Positions 7,399 to 16,689 of a DNA stretch of 64,000 nt are shown here, piece by piece (the stretch's first letter is position 1; each line of letters begins with the position of its first letter). The stretch covers positions 1,355,611 through 1,419,610 of the forward strand of contig JASGLD010000005.1 of NCBI GenBank assembly GCA_049840395.1, read 5' to 3'. Both the position numbers and the translations under genes were made by a program. This DNA is from CAILZL01 sp049840395 (GTDB lineage: Bacteria > Pseudomonadota > Gammaproteobacteria > Steroidobacterales > Steroidobacteraceae). The notes below the pieces were generated by a model. It was not told where the DNA came from. It made no database searches and saw only the letters and a list, made by a program, of their open reading frames with translations.

Positions 7399-9783
7399 AT
7401 GATGTTGCCTTCGATTGAGTCGCGTATTGCCAAAGAGTTAACGGTCAAGCCCACGCAGGTGGTGGCAGCGGTGGCGCTGCTGGATGAGGGCGCCACCGTG
7501 CCGTTCATCGCGCGCTATCGTAAGGAAGTAACCGACGGACTTGACGATGCGCAATTGCGTACCTTGCAGGAACGCTTGTTGTACCTGCGCGAACTGGAAG
7601 AGCGCCGTGCTGCCATCCTGAAAAGCATTGACGAGCAGGGCAAGCTGACCCCGGAACTCAAGGCCAGCATTGAATCGTCCGAGACCAAGCAAACGCTGGA
7701 AGACTTATATCTGCCGTACAAGCCCAAGCGTCGTACCAAGGCGCAGATTGCGCGCGAGGCCGGCTTGGATGTGCTGGCGCAGGCATTGCTCGCCGACCCG
7801 AAGCTAAGCCCCGAAACGGAAGCCGCCAAGTATCTGAAACCTGAGTTTACCAATGACTTGGGCGACAAGAATCCCGGTGTGCCGGATGTGAAAGCCGCGC
7901 TGGAAGGCGCGCGCCAGATTCTCATGGAGCAATTTGCTGAAGACGCAACTTTGCTCGGCAATCTGCGTGAACACATGCAGAGCAATGGCGTGATGGTGTC
8001 CAAGCTGGCCGAAGGTAAGGAACAGGAAGGCGCCAAGTTCCGCGACTACTTCGACTACAGCGAGGCCATCAAGGATATTCCCTCACATCGCGCGCTGGCT
8101 CTGTTCCGTGGCCGCACCGAAGAAGTGTTGCGCCTGGCGTTGAAGTTGCCGGAAGAGTTGGCCGAAGGTGCGAAGACCACTGATGTGCACGCCTGCGAAC
8201 GCAAGATCGCCGCTCGTTTCGGTATTGTCGATCAAAGTCGCGCCGCCGATGCCTGGCTGGCGCAGACCGTACGTTGGACCTGGCAGATCAAAGTCTCCTG
8301 GCAGATCGAAAGCGAACTGTTCACCACCTTGCGTGAAGCCGCGGAAGAAGAGGCCATCCGCGTGTTCGCGCTCAATCTGCATGACTTGCTGCTGGCCGCC
8401 CCGGCTGGCCAGCATGTCACCATGGGGCTCGATCCCGGCATTCGTACCGGTGTGAAAGTGGCGGTGGTGGATCACACCGGCAAGGTGCTCGATATCAATA
8501 CCGTCTATCCGCACCAGCCGCGCAATGATTGGGATGGTGCATTGCATACCCTGGCGCTGCTCATCATCAAACACAAAGTCAGTCTGATTAGCATCGGCAA
8601 CGGCACCGCCTCGCGCGAGACCGACAAGCTGGCGCAGGAGCTGATCAAGAAGCTGCCTGATCTCAAGCTCACCAAACTGGTGGTGTCCGAAGCGGGTGCC
8701 TCTGTGTATTCCGCTTCCGAATTGGCATCGAAAGAATTGCCTGAACTGGATGTCAGTATTCGCGGCGCCGTCTCCATCGCACGCCGTTTGCAAGACCCGT
8801 TGGCCGAACTGGTGAAGATTGACCCGAAATCCATCGGTGTGGGCCAGTACCAGCATGATGTCAGTCAAACCAAATTGGCGCGTTCGCTGGATGCCGTGGT
8901 GGAAGACTGCGTGAACGCCGTGGGCGTGGATGTGAACACCGCATCGCCGGCCTTGCTGGCGCGCATTTCCGGTCTGTCGGCATCGATTGCCGAGAATGTG
9001 GTGAGTTATCGCAATCAGAACGGTGCGTTCAAGTCGCGCGCCGAGTTGCTCAAGGTGCCGCGTCTGGGTGCGAAGACCTATGAACAAGCGGCGGGTTTCT
9101 TGCGCGTAGTGGGCGGCGACAATCCATTGGACTCTTCATCGGTGCATCCGGAAGCGTATCCGGTGGTGGAACGCATCCTTGCCGATCTGCAGAAGCCGAT
9201 GAAGCAGGTGATGGGCGATGCGACAACGCTTAAAGCGGTGAACGCTGCCAAGTACACCGATGACAAATTCGGTTTGCCTACGGTGCGTGACATTCTCAAG
9301 GAATTGGAAAAGCCCGGTCGCGATCCACGTCCCGAGTTCAAGACAGCCGAGTTCAAGGAAGGCGTGGAAGAGATTGCCGACCTCAAACCGGACATGGTGC
9401 TGGAAGGCGTGATCACCAACGTCACCAACTTCGGCGCCTTCGTCGATATCGGCGTACACCAGGATGGCTTGGTGCACATCTCGATGATGTCTAACAAGTT
9501 CATCAAGGACCCGCGCGAAGTGGTGAAGGCGGGCGATGTGGTGAAAGTGAAGGTGCTGGAAGTGGATGCGGCACGTAAGCGCATTGCCTTGACCATGCGT
9601 CTCGATGACAGCGCGCCGCGTATGCCGGCAAGCGGCGAGGGTAATAAGCCTTCATTCCGTAATGATCGTACGCAAGGCGGTCAACGTAATCAGCCGCAGC
9701 GCCCACGTACTCCCGAGCCTGCCGCCAGTGTCGGTAGTGGTTTGATGGCCGACGCCTTGGCGCAGGCACTCAAGCGCAAGTAA
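7399..9783 (+). CDS. tex: Tex, S1-domain RNA-binding transcription accessory protein
   Basis: About 794 residues, the usual Tex length. Order: N-terminal helical region (SIESRIAKELTVKPTQV, ATVPFIARYRKEVT), YqgF/RNase H-like domain (VTMGLDPGIRTGVKVAVVD), tandem helix-hairpin-helix segments (VNTASPALLARISGLS, LLKVPRLGAKTYEQAAGF), and a C-terminal S1 domain (VLEGVITNVTNFGAFVDIG, GLVHISMMS) followed by a basic, disordered tail. Tex binds nucleic acid and affects transcription and stress tolerance. ATGs at 7399 and 7402 are adjacent, with CAGG at 7392-7395; either may be used. Confidence 0.95.
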   Translation: MMLPSIESRIAKELTVKPTQVVAAVALLDEGATVPFIARYRKEVTDGLDDAQLRTLQERLLYLRELEERRAAILKSIDEQGKLTPELKASIESSETKQTLEDLYLPYKPKRRTKAQIAREAGLDVLAQALLADPKLSPETEAAKYLKPEFTNDLGDKNPGVPDVKAALEGARQILMEQFAEDATLLGNLREHMQSNGVMVSKLAEGKEQEGAKFRDYFDYSEAIKDIPSHRALALFRGRTEEVLRLALKLPEELAEGAKTTDVHACERKIAARFGIVDQSRAADAWLAQTVRWTWQIKVSWQIESELFTTLREAAEEEAIRVFALNLHDLLLAAPAGQHVTMGLDPGIRTGVKVAVVDHTGKVLDINTVYPHQPRNDWDGALHTLALLIIKHKVSLISIGNGTASRETDKLAQELIKKLPDLKLTKLVVSEAGASVYSASELASKELPELDVSIRGAVSIARRLQDPLAELVKIDPKSIGVGQYQHDVSQTKLARSLDAVVEDCVNAVGVDVNTASPALLARISGLSASIAENVVSYRNQNGAFKSRAELLKVPRLGAKTYEQAAGFLRVVGGDNPLDSSSVHPEAYPVVERILADLQKPMKQVMGDATTLKAVNAAKYTDDKFGLPTVRDILKELEKPGRDPRPEFKTAEFKEGVEEIADLKPDMVLEGVITNVTNFGAFVDIGVHQDGLVHISMMSNKFIKDPREVVKAGDVVKVKVLEVDAARKRIALTMRLDDSAPRMPASGEGNKPSFRNDRTQGGQRNQPQRPRTPEPAASVGSGLMADALAQALKRK

Positions 9784-9802
9784 CGCGTCTCGCAATGACA
9801 CG

Positions 9803-9822
9803 CCGCTCCAATATTGGAGCGG
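9803..9822. terminator. perfect palindrome after tex, possible terminator
   Basis: CCGCTCCAATATTGGAGCGG is a perfect 20-base palindrome starting 20 bases after the tex stop, followed by TTCTT. The folded loop would be about 4 bases. The T-run is weak, so termination is only likely. A smaller GC-rich repeat (gcgggtgcgcaacccgc) follows. Confidence 0.45.
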
Positions 9823-9952
9823 TTCTTCAATGCGGGTGCGCAACCCGCCAATGCGCGGGTGCAATGTGCTTACCCATCGCAATTAGGCTGCGGTATAAAG
9901 GTCTGAGAACGGCTGTACCGATCAAGCCTTGCACATTGCTCAGGAGTCGCCG

Positions 9953-11212
9953 GTGTCGAATTCCCCTGTTGTTGCTGAAGTTCAAACCAGTGACTCGGCC
10001 ATCTGGCGCTTGCGTCCGTTTGTCATCGGCCTGTTTTTTTGTTGGGGATTTTCCACCGTGCTGGTGGATACGCTCATCCCGCGTCTCAAGGCTTTATTCA
10101 CGCTCAGCTATGTCGAGGTGATGCTCACGCAGTTTTGCTTTTTTCTGGCGTACTGCCTGGTCTCCATGCCGGCGGGCGCGCTTATTTCGCGAGTGGGTTA
10201 TGTGCGCGGCATTGTCATTGGACTCAGTACCATGACTGTGGGTTGTTTGCTGTTCATTCCGGCCTCCTCGGTGGCGCAGTACGAATTGTTTCTATTGGCT
10301 CTGTTCGTGCTCGCCTCTGGTATCACCATCTTGCAAGTGGCCGCCAATCCCTTGATCGCCGCCCTGGGTACATCGGAAACTGCATCGAGTCGGCTCAATC
10401 TGGCGCAGGCCTTCAATTCATTCGGTACTTTCATCGGGCCGTTCTTCGGTGCCTGGCTGATTCTCGGCGCAGTCAGTTCGAGCACAGATGTCGGTGCCCA
10501 AGTCGCCATTGAGGCTGGTCACCTCAAATTACCTTTCTTATATATCGCAGCCGGTCTGGCATTGCTGACCGCTGTATTCGCTGCGTTCTGGCGCACGCCG
10601 CCCCTGGGTGCGGCAGTGCAGAGCGATGCCGGTGTCTTATCGGCATTGGCGCTGTTGCAACGGCGGCGCTGCCGGCTGGGCGCGTTGTCGATCTTTTTAT
10701 ATGTCGGCGCCGAAGTGTCCATCGGCAGCTTGTTGACCAACTATTTGATGTCGCAACACACACTGGGATTGGTTGCCGCAGCTGCAGGACGTTTAGTGGC
10801 CTTTTATTGGGGCGGCGCTATGGTGGGGCGATTGCTGGGCTCGCTGATTATGCAGCGCGTGTCTCCGAGTATCGTGTTGGCGGTATGTGCCTTGAGTGCG
10901 GCTGGGCTGGCAACGCTGTCGGCATTGTCTGCCGGTGCATTAGCGGGTTACTCAGCCATCGCCATCGGTCTGTGTAATTCAATCATGTTTCCTACCGTCT
11001 TCACGCTGTCCATTTTCGGACTCAACGAACGCACGCCACAGGGCGCAGCCTTGCTGTGTTTGGCGATTGTTGGTGGCGCCATCGTACCGTTACTGACCGG
11101 ATTGACCGCCGATCACCTGGGTTTGTCGTTGTGGTTGTTTGTGCCGGTGTTGTGCTACCTGTGGATCGCCACTTTTGGTTGGCTGTGTTATTCCGGGCGA
11201 GTTGATGCTTAG
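9953..11212 (+). CDS. FucP/GluP-family MFS sugar transporter
   Basis: 419 residues with about twelve hydrophobic segments. The segment LQVAANPLIAALG followed by NLAQAFNSFGTFIGPFFGAW is the hallmark of the fucose/glucose/galactose:H+ symporters (FucP, GluP). It probably imports a hexose or 6-deoxyhexose across the inner membrane; the substrate cannot be read from sequence. The GTG at 9953 is chosen because AGGAG lies 6 bases upstream (9942-9946); an in-frame TTG at 9929 is less likely. No sugar-catabolic gene lies next to it, so its pathway is unknown. Confidence 0.85.
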   Translation: MSNSPVVAEVQTSDSAIWRLRPFVIGLFFCWGFSTVLVDTLIPRLKALFTLSYVEVMLTQFCFFLAYCLVSMPAGALISRVGYVRGIVIGLSTMTVGCLLFIPASSVAQYELFLLALFVLASGITILQVAANPLIAALGTSETASSRLNLAQAFNSFGTFIGPFFGAWLILGAVSSSTDVGAQVAIEAGHLKLPFLYIAAGLALLTAVFAAFWRTPPLGAAVQSDAGVLSALALLQRRRCRLGALSIFLYVGAEVSIGSLLTNYLMSQHTLGLVAAAAGRLVAFYWGGAMVGRLLGSLIMQRVSPSIVLAVCALSAAGLATLSALSAGALAGYSAIAIGLCNSIMFPTVFTLSIFGLNERTPQGAALLCLAIVGGAIVPLLTGLTADHLGLSLWLFVPVLCYLWIATFGWLCYSGRVDA

Positions 11213-11253
11213 GTAAGCCTTAGTAAAGTTTAATGTGGCACATATAAAAGCGG

Positions 11254-11282
11254 TTGGTAATAGCGGCTGGCATGGCTACAAT
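11254..11282 (+). promoter_or_regulatory. sigma70 promoter of the Mn riboswitch-exporter unit
   Basis: TTGGTA (11254-11259), a 17-base spacer and TACAAT (11277-11282). Transcription would begin around 11288-11291, right at the start of the riboswitch. Confidence 0.65.
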
Positions 11283-11290
11283 GCGCGCCG

Positions 11291-11445
11291 TCATTGGGGA
11301 GTACGCTTCCGCATCTTGAGTGCCGACTTAAGTTAGCGGAGCCTGCGTCAACAGACTTGCTCATTCGGGCATGGCGCAGGCGATCTCCGGATTTGCCGAG
11401 ACCTTTGACCGCATGCCCCCGTCATGGCCGGGGAGGCCTGCGGTC
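11291..11445 (+). promoter_or_regulatory. yybP-ykoY (Mn2+) riboswitch
   Basis: Conserved family segments occur in order: GGGGAGTA (11297 on), GCGTCAACA (about 11346) and GCCGAGACCTTTG (about 11395-11407), separated by hairpin-forming sequences. In this family the two L-shaped arms bind Mn2+ and switch on exporter genes. A strong hairpin GACCGCATGCC...GGCCTGCGGTC (11407-11445) follows the aptamer and precedes the ribosome site, a plausible expression platform. No T-run follows, which suggests translational rather than transcriptional control. The UPF0016 gene downstream fits known targets. Confidence 0.88.
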
Positions 11446-11476
11446 ATTGGGTATGAAACCGGCCGGAGTGTTTTTT

Positions 11477-12043
11477 GTGATTCATCCCTTCTTCGTTTCC
11501 GCCGGTATCGTCGCGCTCGCTGAGATGGGTGATAAAACCCAGTTGCTGGCTTTATTGCTCACCACGCAATTTCGCCGTCCGATGCCCATCATTCTGGGCA
11601 TCCTGGTGGCCACACTGTTCAATCATGCTTTTGCCGGCGCCATCGGTCAGTGGCTGGCCAGCGTGATCAGCCCGTCGGTATTGCGTTGGATTCTCGGCCT
11701 GTCATTCATTGCCATGGCGGTGTGGATATTGATTCCGGACAAACTGGATGACGATGCATCGACCCGCTCACAAGCAGGGGTGTTCGCAGCTACGTTGATT
11801 GCGTTTTTTCTCGCAGAAATGGGCGACAAAACGCAGGTGGCTACCGTGGCATTGGCAGCGCAATATCAATCGCTGGTATGGGTGGTGCTGGGTACTACCG
11901 CGGGCATGATGCTGGCCAATGTACCGGTAGTGATATTCGGTGAATGGCTGACCAAGCGCATTCCAGTACGCAAGCTGCACATCGTGTGTGCAGTTGTGTT
12001 TGCGGTGTTGGGAGTATTGGCTTTGCTGAATGTGGTGACCTGA
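11477..12043 (+). CDS. mneA: UPF0016/GDT1-family manganese exporter
   Basis: Two copies of the family motif E-x-G-D-K-T (LAEMGDKTQ near the N-terminus and again mid-protein), each opening a three-helix repeat, give six membrane helices in about 188 residues, the normal bacterial size. Members export Mn2+ (MneA in Vibrio) and relatives move Mn2+/Ca2+ in plants and yeast. The GTG at 11477 has GGAG 8 bases upstream and places IHPFFVSAGIVAL at the N-terminus as in relatives; the ATG at 11453 is an alternative. The Mn riboswitch upstream strongly supports the Mn role. Confidence 0.87.
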   Translation: MIHPFFVSAGIVALAEMGDKTQLLALLLTTQFRRPMPIILGILVATLFNHAFAGAIGQWLASVISPSVLRWILGLSFIAMAVWILIPDKLDDDASTRSQAGVFAATLIAFFLAEMGDKTQVATVALAAQYQSLVWVVLGTTAGMMLANVPVVIFGEWLTKRIPVRKLHIVCAVVFAVLGVLALLNVVT

Positions 12044-12091
12044 CGTAAGTTGTTTCAGACGGCGCACACTCGCGTGCGCCCTACGAAAGCC

Positions 12092-13030
12092 TTACGTGCC
12101 TAGCTGATTCATCACCCACATACCGACCATGCTGCCGGCGAACAGGCCGCCGGTTTGCAAGTGCGAGTTCAGTTTGCGGCTTTCGGGCAGCATCTCGTGC
12201 AGCACCACGAACAGCATCGCGCCGGCGGCGAATGCCAAGGCCAGCGGCGTGGCGGCAGGCATAGCGGTTACCACCTTTGCGCCGATCACGGCGCCGATGG
12301 GCTCAATCATGCCGGTGAGTAAAGCCATGATGCTGGCGGTGAATTTGTTCACGCCTAATGCCCACAGGCCAGTGGCGACAATCAAGCCTTCCGGCACGTT
12401 CTGCAGTGCGATGGCCAGTGTGGTGCTATTGGCCTGTGCATCGCCAATGCCGGCAGTGGCGCCGACGGCGAAACCTTCCGGAAGGTTGTGTAGTGAGATG
12501 GCGGCGATCATCAACCACAAGGTGCGGACGCTTGCTTGTGCAACGCGCGGTGCCGCAGATTCCTGATGCTGGTGTGGCACTACGCGGTCAAGTAGCAACA
12601 TCAAACTCGCGCCGCCCGCTGCGGCTAGCAGCAGCAGCCCATGAGCCTCTGGCATGCTCTGCCACGCTGGCAAACCAAGAGAGAACACTGCTGCTGACAA
12701 CATCGCGCCTGCTGCCAGGGTGATGAACTGGGTCAAGTGCCCGGCGTTCATCTGGCGCATGAACAGCAGCGCCAGCGCACCCAAACCGGTTGCGCCCCCT
12801 GCCAGCAATGATCGTTCAATGGCTGTCCATTGAGCGGAGTTCATGTCTAACCCAGCCGTAGTGACTAAACTCGTGAGGTCGCGGCCAAAATGCTGCGCCA
12901 GGAATTGAAAGCCGCTGTTACCGGCGGCGATGGCGGCCAAGCCGACCAGTATCTTGGTCAGCAATTTTTCCGCGCTGGATTTGCTATTCCAGACCGGTTG
13001 AGCGGTTTGCGTCAGTTGTCTCATAGTCAT
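12092..13030 (-). CDS. ZIP-family divalent metal transporter
   Basis: 312 residues, about eight membrane helices. The metal-binding helices carry SLHNLPEGFAVGA and ALQNVPEGLIVATG, the paired HNxPEG signatures of ZIP transporters, plus LHEMLPES late in the protein. A short His-rich loop (PHQHQE) sits in the variable region. ZIP proteins usually bring Zn2+, Fe2+ or Mn2+ into the cytoplasm. It converges with the Mn exporter, so the pair could balance one metal, but that is inference. ATGs at 13030 and 13024 are both possible; no strong ribosome site is visible. Confidence 0.88.
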   Translation of the reverse strand: MTMRQLTQTAQPVWNSKSSAEKLLTKILVGLAAIAAGNSGFQFLAQHFGRDLTSLVTTAGLDMNSAQWTAIERSLLAGGATGLGALALLFMRQMNAGHLTQFITLAAGAMLSAAVFSLGLPAWQSMPEAHGLLLLAAAGGASLMLLLDRVVPHQHQESAAPRVAQASVRTLWLMIAAISLHNLPEGFAVGATAGIGDAQANSTTLAIALQNVPEGLIVATGLWALGVNKFTASIMALLTGMIEPIGAVIGAKVVTAMPAATPLALAFAAGAMLFVVLHEMLPESRKLNSHLQTGGLFAGSMVGMWVMNQLGT

Positions 13031-13158
13031 GGCGGGGTCACGGTGCGGGTGATCGGCGGTGGCTTAAGTGACTGACAGCTTCGCGATAAACCCCGCAACG
13101 GTCTAACTGAGCGTGTCTAGCGCGACGATTCATGGTTTCTATGGCCTATCCATGGTCT

Positions 13159-13199
13159 GACCTGGGAGAACGAGACTCGCCAATAGGTGTTCTCAGGTC
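13159..13199. repeat. inverted repeat upstream of deaD
   Basis: GACCTGGGAGAAC (13159-13171) pairs with GTTCTCAGGTC (13189-13199), with a two-base bulge and a 17-base loop. It lies between the divergent ZIP and deaD genes, about 125 bases before the deaD start. It could be a regulator site or a hairpin in a long 5' leader. Confidence 0.4.
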
Positions 13200-13323
13200 T
13201 TCCCTCAATTTACGGCCGCGTGGCAGGATGGATTGGCCGGTAATGCGTGACTTTTGCAGTGCAACAGCGTAGAAGTCGCCCCCTTTTTCATTGCGCGCCG
13301 CCCCAGCTCGCACAAGGCTTGTT

Positions 13324-15498
13324 ATGTCCGATCAAGAAACCGCCGCCAGTTCCATCACCTTCGCGGATCTGGATCTGCCTGCCGCGCTGCTGCAAGCGAC
13401 GCAAGCTGTAGGTTACGAAACCCCTTCGCCCATCCAGGCACAGACCATTCCCCACCTGCTGGGTGGCCGCGACGTGTTGGGCCAGGCCCAGACCGGCACC
13501 GGCAAGACGGCTGCGTTCGCGCTGCCGACTTTGGCAAAGATCGATGTGAATCAGCGTGCGGTGCAAGCCTTGGTGCTGGCGCCGACGCGCGAGCTGGCCA
13601 TCCAGGTGGCTGAGGCTTTCCAGAAATACGCTTCGCATATGCCCGGCTTCCATGTGCTACCAATTTACGGTGGTCAGTCCTACCAGCCACAGCTGAGCGC
13701 ACTCAAGCGCGGTGCGCATGTTGTGGTGGGCACGCCGGGTCGCGTAATGGATCATTTGAAGCGTGGCACGCTGAATCTCAGCAATGTGCGTATGGTGGTG
13801 CTGGATGAAGCCGACGAAATGCTCAACATGGGCTTCCTCGAAGATGTCGAGTGGATTTTGCAGCAGATGCCCAAGCAGCGTCAGGTGGCGTTGTTCTCGG
13901 CCACCATGCCGAATCAGATCAAGCGTATTGCGCAGACTTATTTGAACGAACCGGCGGAAGTGTTGATCCGTAGCAAAACCACTACGGCCACCAATATTCG
14001 TCAGCGTTACTGGATGGTCAGCGGCCTGCACAAGCTGGATGCGCTCACTCGTATGCTCGAAGTGGAAACCTTCGACGCGATGATTATCTTCGCGCGCACC
14101 AAGGTGATGACCGAGGAATTGGCAGAGAAGCTCGAAGCGCGCGGCTATGCCGTGGCGCCTTTGAATGGCGATGTGCCGCAGCAGGTGCGTGAGCGCACCG
14201 TGCAGCGTCTGCGCGATGGTCAGCTGGATATCATCGTTGCCACTGATGTGGCGGCGCGCGGTTTGAACGTCGAACGCATCAGCCATGTGGTGAATTACGA
14301 CATCCCGTTGGATATCGAATCCTACGTGCATCGTATTGGCCGCACCGGTCGTGCCGGTCGCAGTGGCGAGGCTATTCTGTTTGTCTCGCCGCGCGAGCGG
14401 CGCATGCTGGCGGCGATCGAGCGCGCCACTCGGCAGCCCATCGAACACATGACGATGCCGACGGTGGAGGATGTGAACAATCAGCGCATCGTGCGTTTCA
14501 AGGCGCGTATTACCGAGACCATCGAGAACGGCGAATTGGAGCTGTTCCGCGAAGTGATCGAGCAGTTTGAGCAAGAACAGAATGTGCCGGCCATTGAGAT
14601 CGCCGCTGCATTGGCCAGGATGGCGCAGGGCAAGACGCCGCTGCTATTGCGCACTGGTCCGCGTGAGCGATTCGGTGATCGTAGTAACGATCGCGAAGCG
14701 CCGCGTGGCGAAAGACCCGTTGCGCCACGCACCAAGCCGGTGTTTGAGGGGCATGTATCGAACGATGCAGAACGTGCGCCACGCCAATCGCGTGATGAAT
14801 TTGTCGCGTCGGAATCAAGCGAACGTCCGGCCAAGGAATTTAAGAAGCCAGAATTCAAGAAAGCGGAATTCAAGAAGCCGTTTGCCGATGAGGCAGGTGG
14901 CGAGCCGGCGCGCGAGCGTCCTGCCAATCGTATTCAGCGCTTTGAGCCTGAAGAAACAGCGGGTGAGCGGCGTGAGCGCGCGCCCGAGGGCAACGACTTC
15001 GCTGCCAAGCGACCGAAACGCGGTGACGGCGAGGTTGGCATGGAAACTTATCGTGTTGCCGTGGGTGAAGAGCATCAAGTAAAGCCGGGCAATATTGTCG
15101 GCGCGATTGCCAACGAAGCAGGCATCGACAGCAAGTTCATCGGCCGCATCCAGATTTTCGACAACTATTCCTTGGTTGACTTGCCCGAAGGCATGCCCAA
15201 GGAAGTGCTGCAGCATCTGAAGAAAGTGTGGGTGGCCGGTCAGGAACTGCGCATTTCGCTGCAACGCCCGGGCGGGTCGGAACGAGGTATGTCCGAACGT
15301 ACCGAGAACAGCGGCTACCCTGCGCGTAGCAGTCGCCCGGCGGCAGGCGGTGCCAAACGTTTTGATCGCGATCAAGAGCGTCCGCGCCGCACGTTGAATA
15401 TGGAAGGACGTGGGCCTGCGCGCGAGCGTTCTGATCGCAAGCCCGGCCCGGGCGCCAAGCGCCCGTTCAATAAGGGCGCTCCGCGCGGTCGCAAATAG
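13324..15498 (+). CDS. deaD: DEAD-box RNA helicase DeaD/CsdA
   Basis: 724 residues. RecA-like core: Q motif (YETPSPIQAQTIP), Walker A (AQTGTGKTA), PTREL, DEAD box (VLDEADEML), SAT (LFSATMP) and HRIGRTGRAGR. A C-terminal DbpA-type RNA-binding domain follows (YRVAVGEEHQVKPGNIVGAI ... FDNYSLVDLPEG). The region between has repeated basic Lys-Phe-Lys-Lys segments (about 500-535), and the tail is Arg-rich. It unwinds RNA in ribosome assembly and cold adaptation. AAGG 7 bases upstream supports the ATG at 13324. Confidence 0.95.
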   Translation: MSDQETAASSITFADLDLPAALLQATQAVGYETPSPIQAQTIPHLLGGRDVLGQAQTGTGKTAAFALPTLAKIDVNQRAVQALVLAPTRELAIQVAEAFQKYASHMPGFHVLPIYGGQSYQPQLSALKRGAHVVVGTPGRVMDHLKRGTLNLSNVRMVVLDEADEMLNMGFLEDVEWILQQMPKQRQVALFSATMPNQIKRIAQTYLNEPAEVLIRSKTTTATNIRQRYWMVSGLHKLDALTRMLEVETFDAMIIFARTKVMTEELAEKLEARGYAVAPLNGDVPQQVRERTVQRLRDGQLDIIVATDVAARGLNVERISHVVNYDIPLDIESYVHRIGRTGRAGRSGEAILFVSPRERRMLAAIERATRQPIEHMTMPTVEDVNNQRIVRFKARITETIENGELELFREVIEQFEQEQNVPAIEIAAALARMAQGKTPLLLRTGPRERFGDRSNDREAPRGERPVAPRTKPVFEGHVSNDAERAPRQSRDEFVASESSERPAKEFKKPEFKKAEFKKPFADEAGGEPARERPANRIQRFEPEETAGERRERAPEGNDFAAKRPKRGDGEVGMETYRVAVGEEHQVKPGNIVGAIANEAGIDSKFIGRIQIFDNYSLVDLPEGMPKEVLQHLKKVWVAGQELRISLQRPGGSERGMSERTENSGYPARSSRPAAGGAKRFDRDQERPRRTLNMEGRGPARERSDRKPGPGAKRPFNKGAPRGRK

Positions 15499-15563
15499 TC
15501 CGCGCCTCAGAGTTCTAAACAAGTTCAACTCTGACTCTAACTCTGAGTCCAACTGTGAGCACA

Positions 15564-15588
15564 GGTGCAGACGGGTTTAGTCTGCACC
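15564..15588 (+). terminator. hairpin after deaD
   Basis: GGTGCAGAC (15564-15572) pairs perfectly with GTCTGCACC (15580-15588) over a 7-base loop. There is no T-run directly after it, so it may be a terminator of weak type or an mRNA 3' end structure. The rest of 15499-15729 holds repeated AACTCTGA-like words and no gene. Confidence 0.45.
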
Positions 15589-15729
15589 GGCTTAGCAATC
15601 GTTAATGTTGTCTTTAATTTCTTACATCCCGATTAGGATGTGGAGATGCCGCGGCGTGGAACGAATCGCGCTAATAACCGGTCTTGCTAAGATAAATGCG
15701 GCGCGTATTGGACTGTTGTGAGGTGAGGT

Positions 15730-16323
15730 ATGTTGAACCGAGTAAGCCTAGTGAGTGTGGCAGTGCTGGCCGGTACGCTGAGCGCATGCAACAGCACGCC
15801 GCCTGTACGCTCCGACTACGATTCCAAAACCAATATCGCCAACTACCACAGCTATGTGTGGGAAGATCCACAGGCCGACGCCTCTCCCGGCGGACAGGCA
15901 TTCAAAAATCCCATCAATGAACAGCGCCTGCGCGATGCGGTACAGGACCAATTGGCGAATCGCGGCCTGCAACTGGCCGGTGACAGCGATGTGCCGGACA
16001 GCTATGTGACGGTGGCGGTGGGGACACGCCAGAACGCTGATCCGGACGATCGCTTTCCGGTTCGGATAGGGTTTGGTTTCGGCACCTATCGTCCCGGCTT
16101 CGGCAGCTCCGTCTATATGTCCAACGATGATCTCTACAATTATCGGGAAGGACGTATCTCCATCGATTTCTATGACGCCGCAACGCGCAAGCCCATCTGG
16201 CATGCAACTGTGGAACAGGATCTGACCTATATGACCGGCGCCAACGCCGAGAAGCGTATCAATGCTTTGGTGGCGGCGATGTTTGCCAAGTTTCCGGGCG
16301 CGGCAAAATCTTCATCGAAGTGA
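15730..16323 (+). CDS. DUF4136-type lipoprotein
   Basis: 197 residues. Signal peptide ending in a lipobox (GTLSAC, Cys about residue 20), so a lipoprotein of the outer or inner membrane. After the lipobox come DYDSKTNIANYHSYVW, a dividing region, and a C-terminal SIDFYDAATRKPIWHATVE, which match the DUF4136 fold seen in many Proteobacteria. Function unknown. It stands alone, with no obvious operon partner. Confidence 0.8.
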   Translation: MLNRVSLVSVAVLAGTLSACNSTPPVRSDYDSKTNIANYHSYVWEDPQADASPGGQAFKNPINEQRLRDAVQDQLANRGLQLAGDSDVPDSYVTVAVGTRQNADPDDRFPVRIGFGFGTYRPGFGSSVYMSNDDLYNYREGRISIDFYDAATRKPIWHATVEQDLTYMTGANAEKRINALVAAMFAKFPGAAKSSSK

Positions 16324-16689
16324 TGATGGCTTGCTTAAAGCACATCGCTAAGCTTGCTGCTGCGCTTTGAAGATTTAGATATCGCTGCTTGTTTCACTGC
16401 AGCGTTCAGTACTTTATGAGTGATGCGCAGCAGTGGCTGCGCATGTCTAATAACAATCCGTTGCTGCCATGCAAATATGCCGTCTGTGGCACCGATTTTC
16501 CATGGCGTTGACCGTGACAGAGACGAATTAATTTTCACGGAATATACCGATGCTCGTCACGATGGCAACGCGCACATTAACTACGCGTTGATCTCGCAGG
16601 ATGCGTTTGAATCCCAACCACAACTGGGTACCGTGGCGACTTGGCATCATCATAAATTTACATCGGGTGTGATACCTGTGGGTCGTAGT

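Noticed and set aside
8083..9087. Long open frame opposite tex (334 codons)
   Set aside because: It is the antisense shadow of a strongly conserved gene, with unlikely His/Arg/Gln-rich composition.
11294..11476. N-terminal extension of the UPF0016 gene
   Set aside because: These codons lie inside the Mn riboswitch; the protein-like part begins at 11477 with its own ribosome site.
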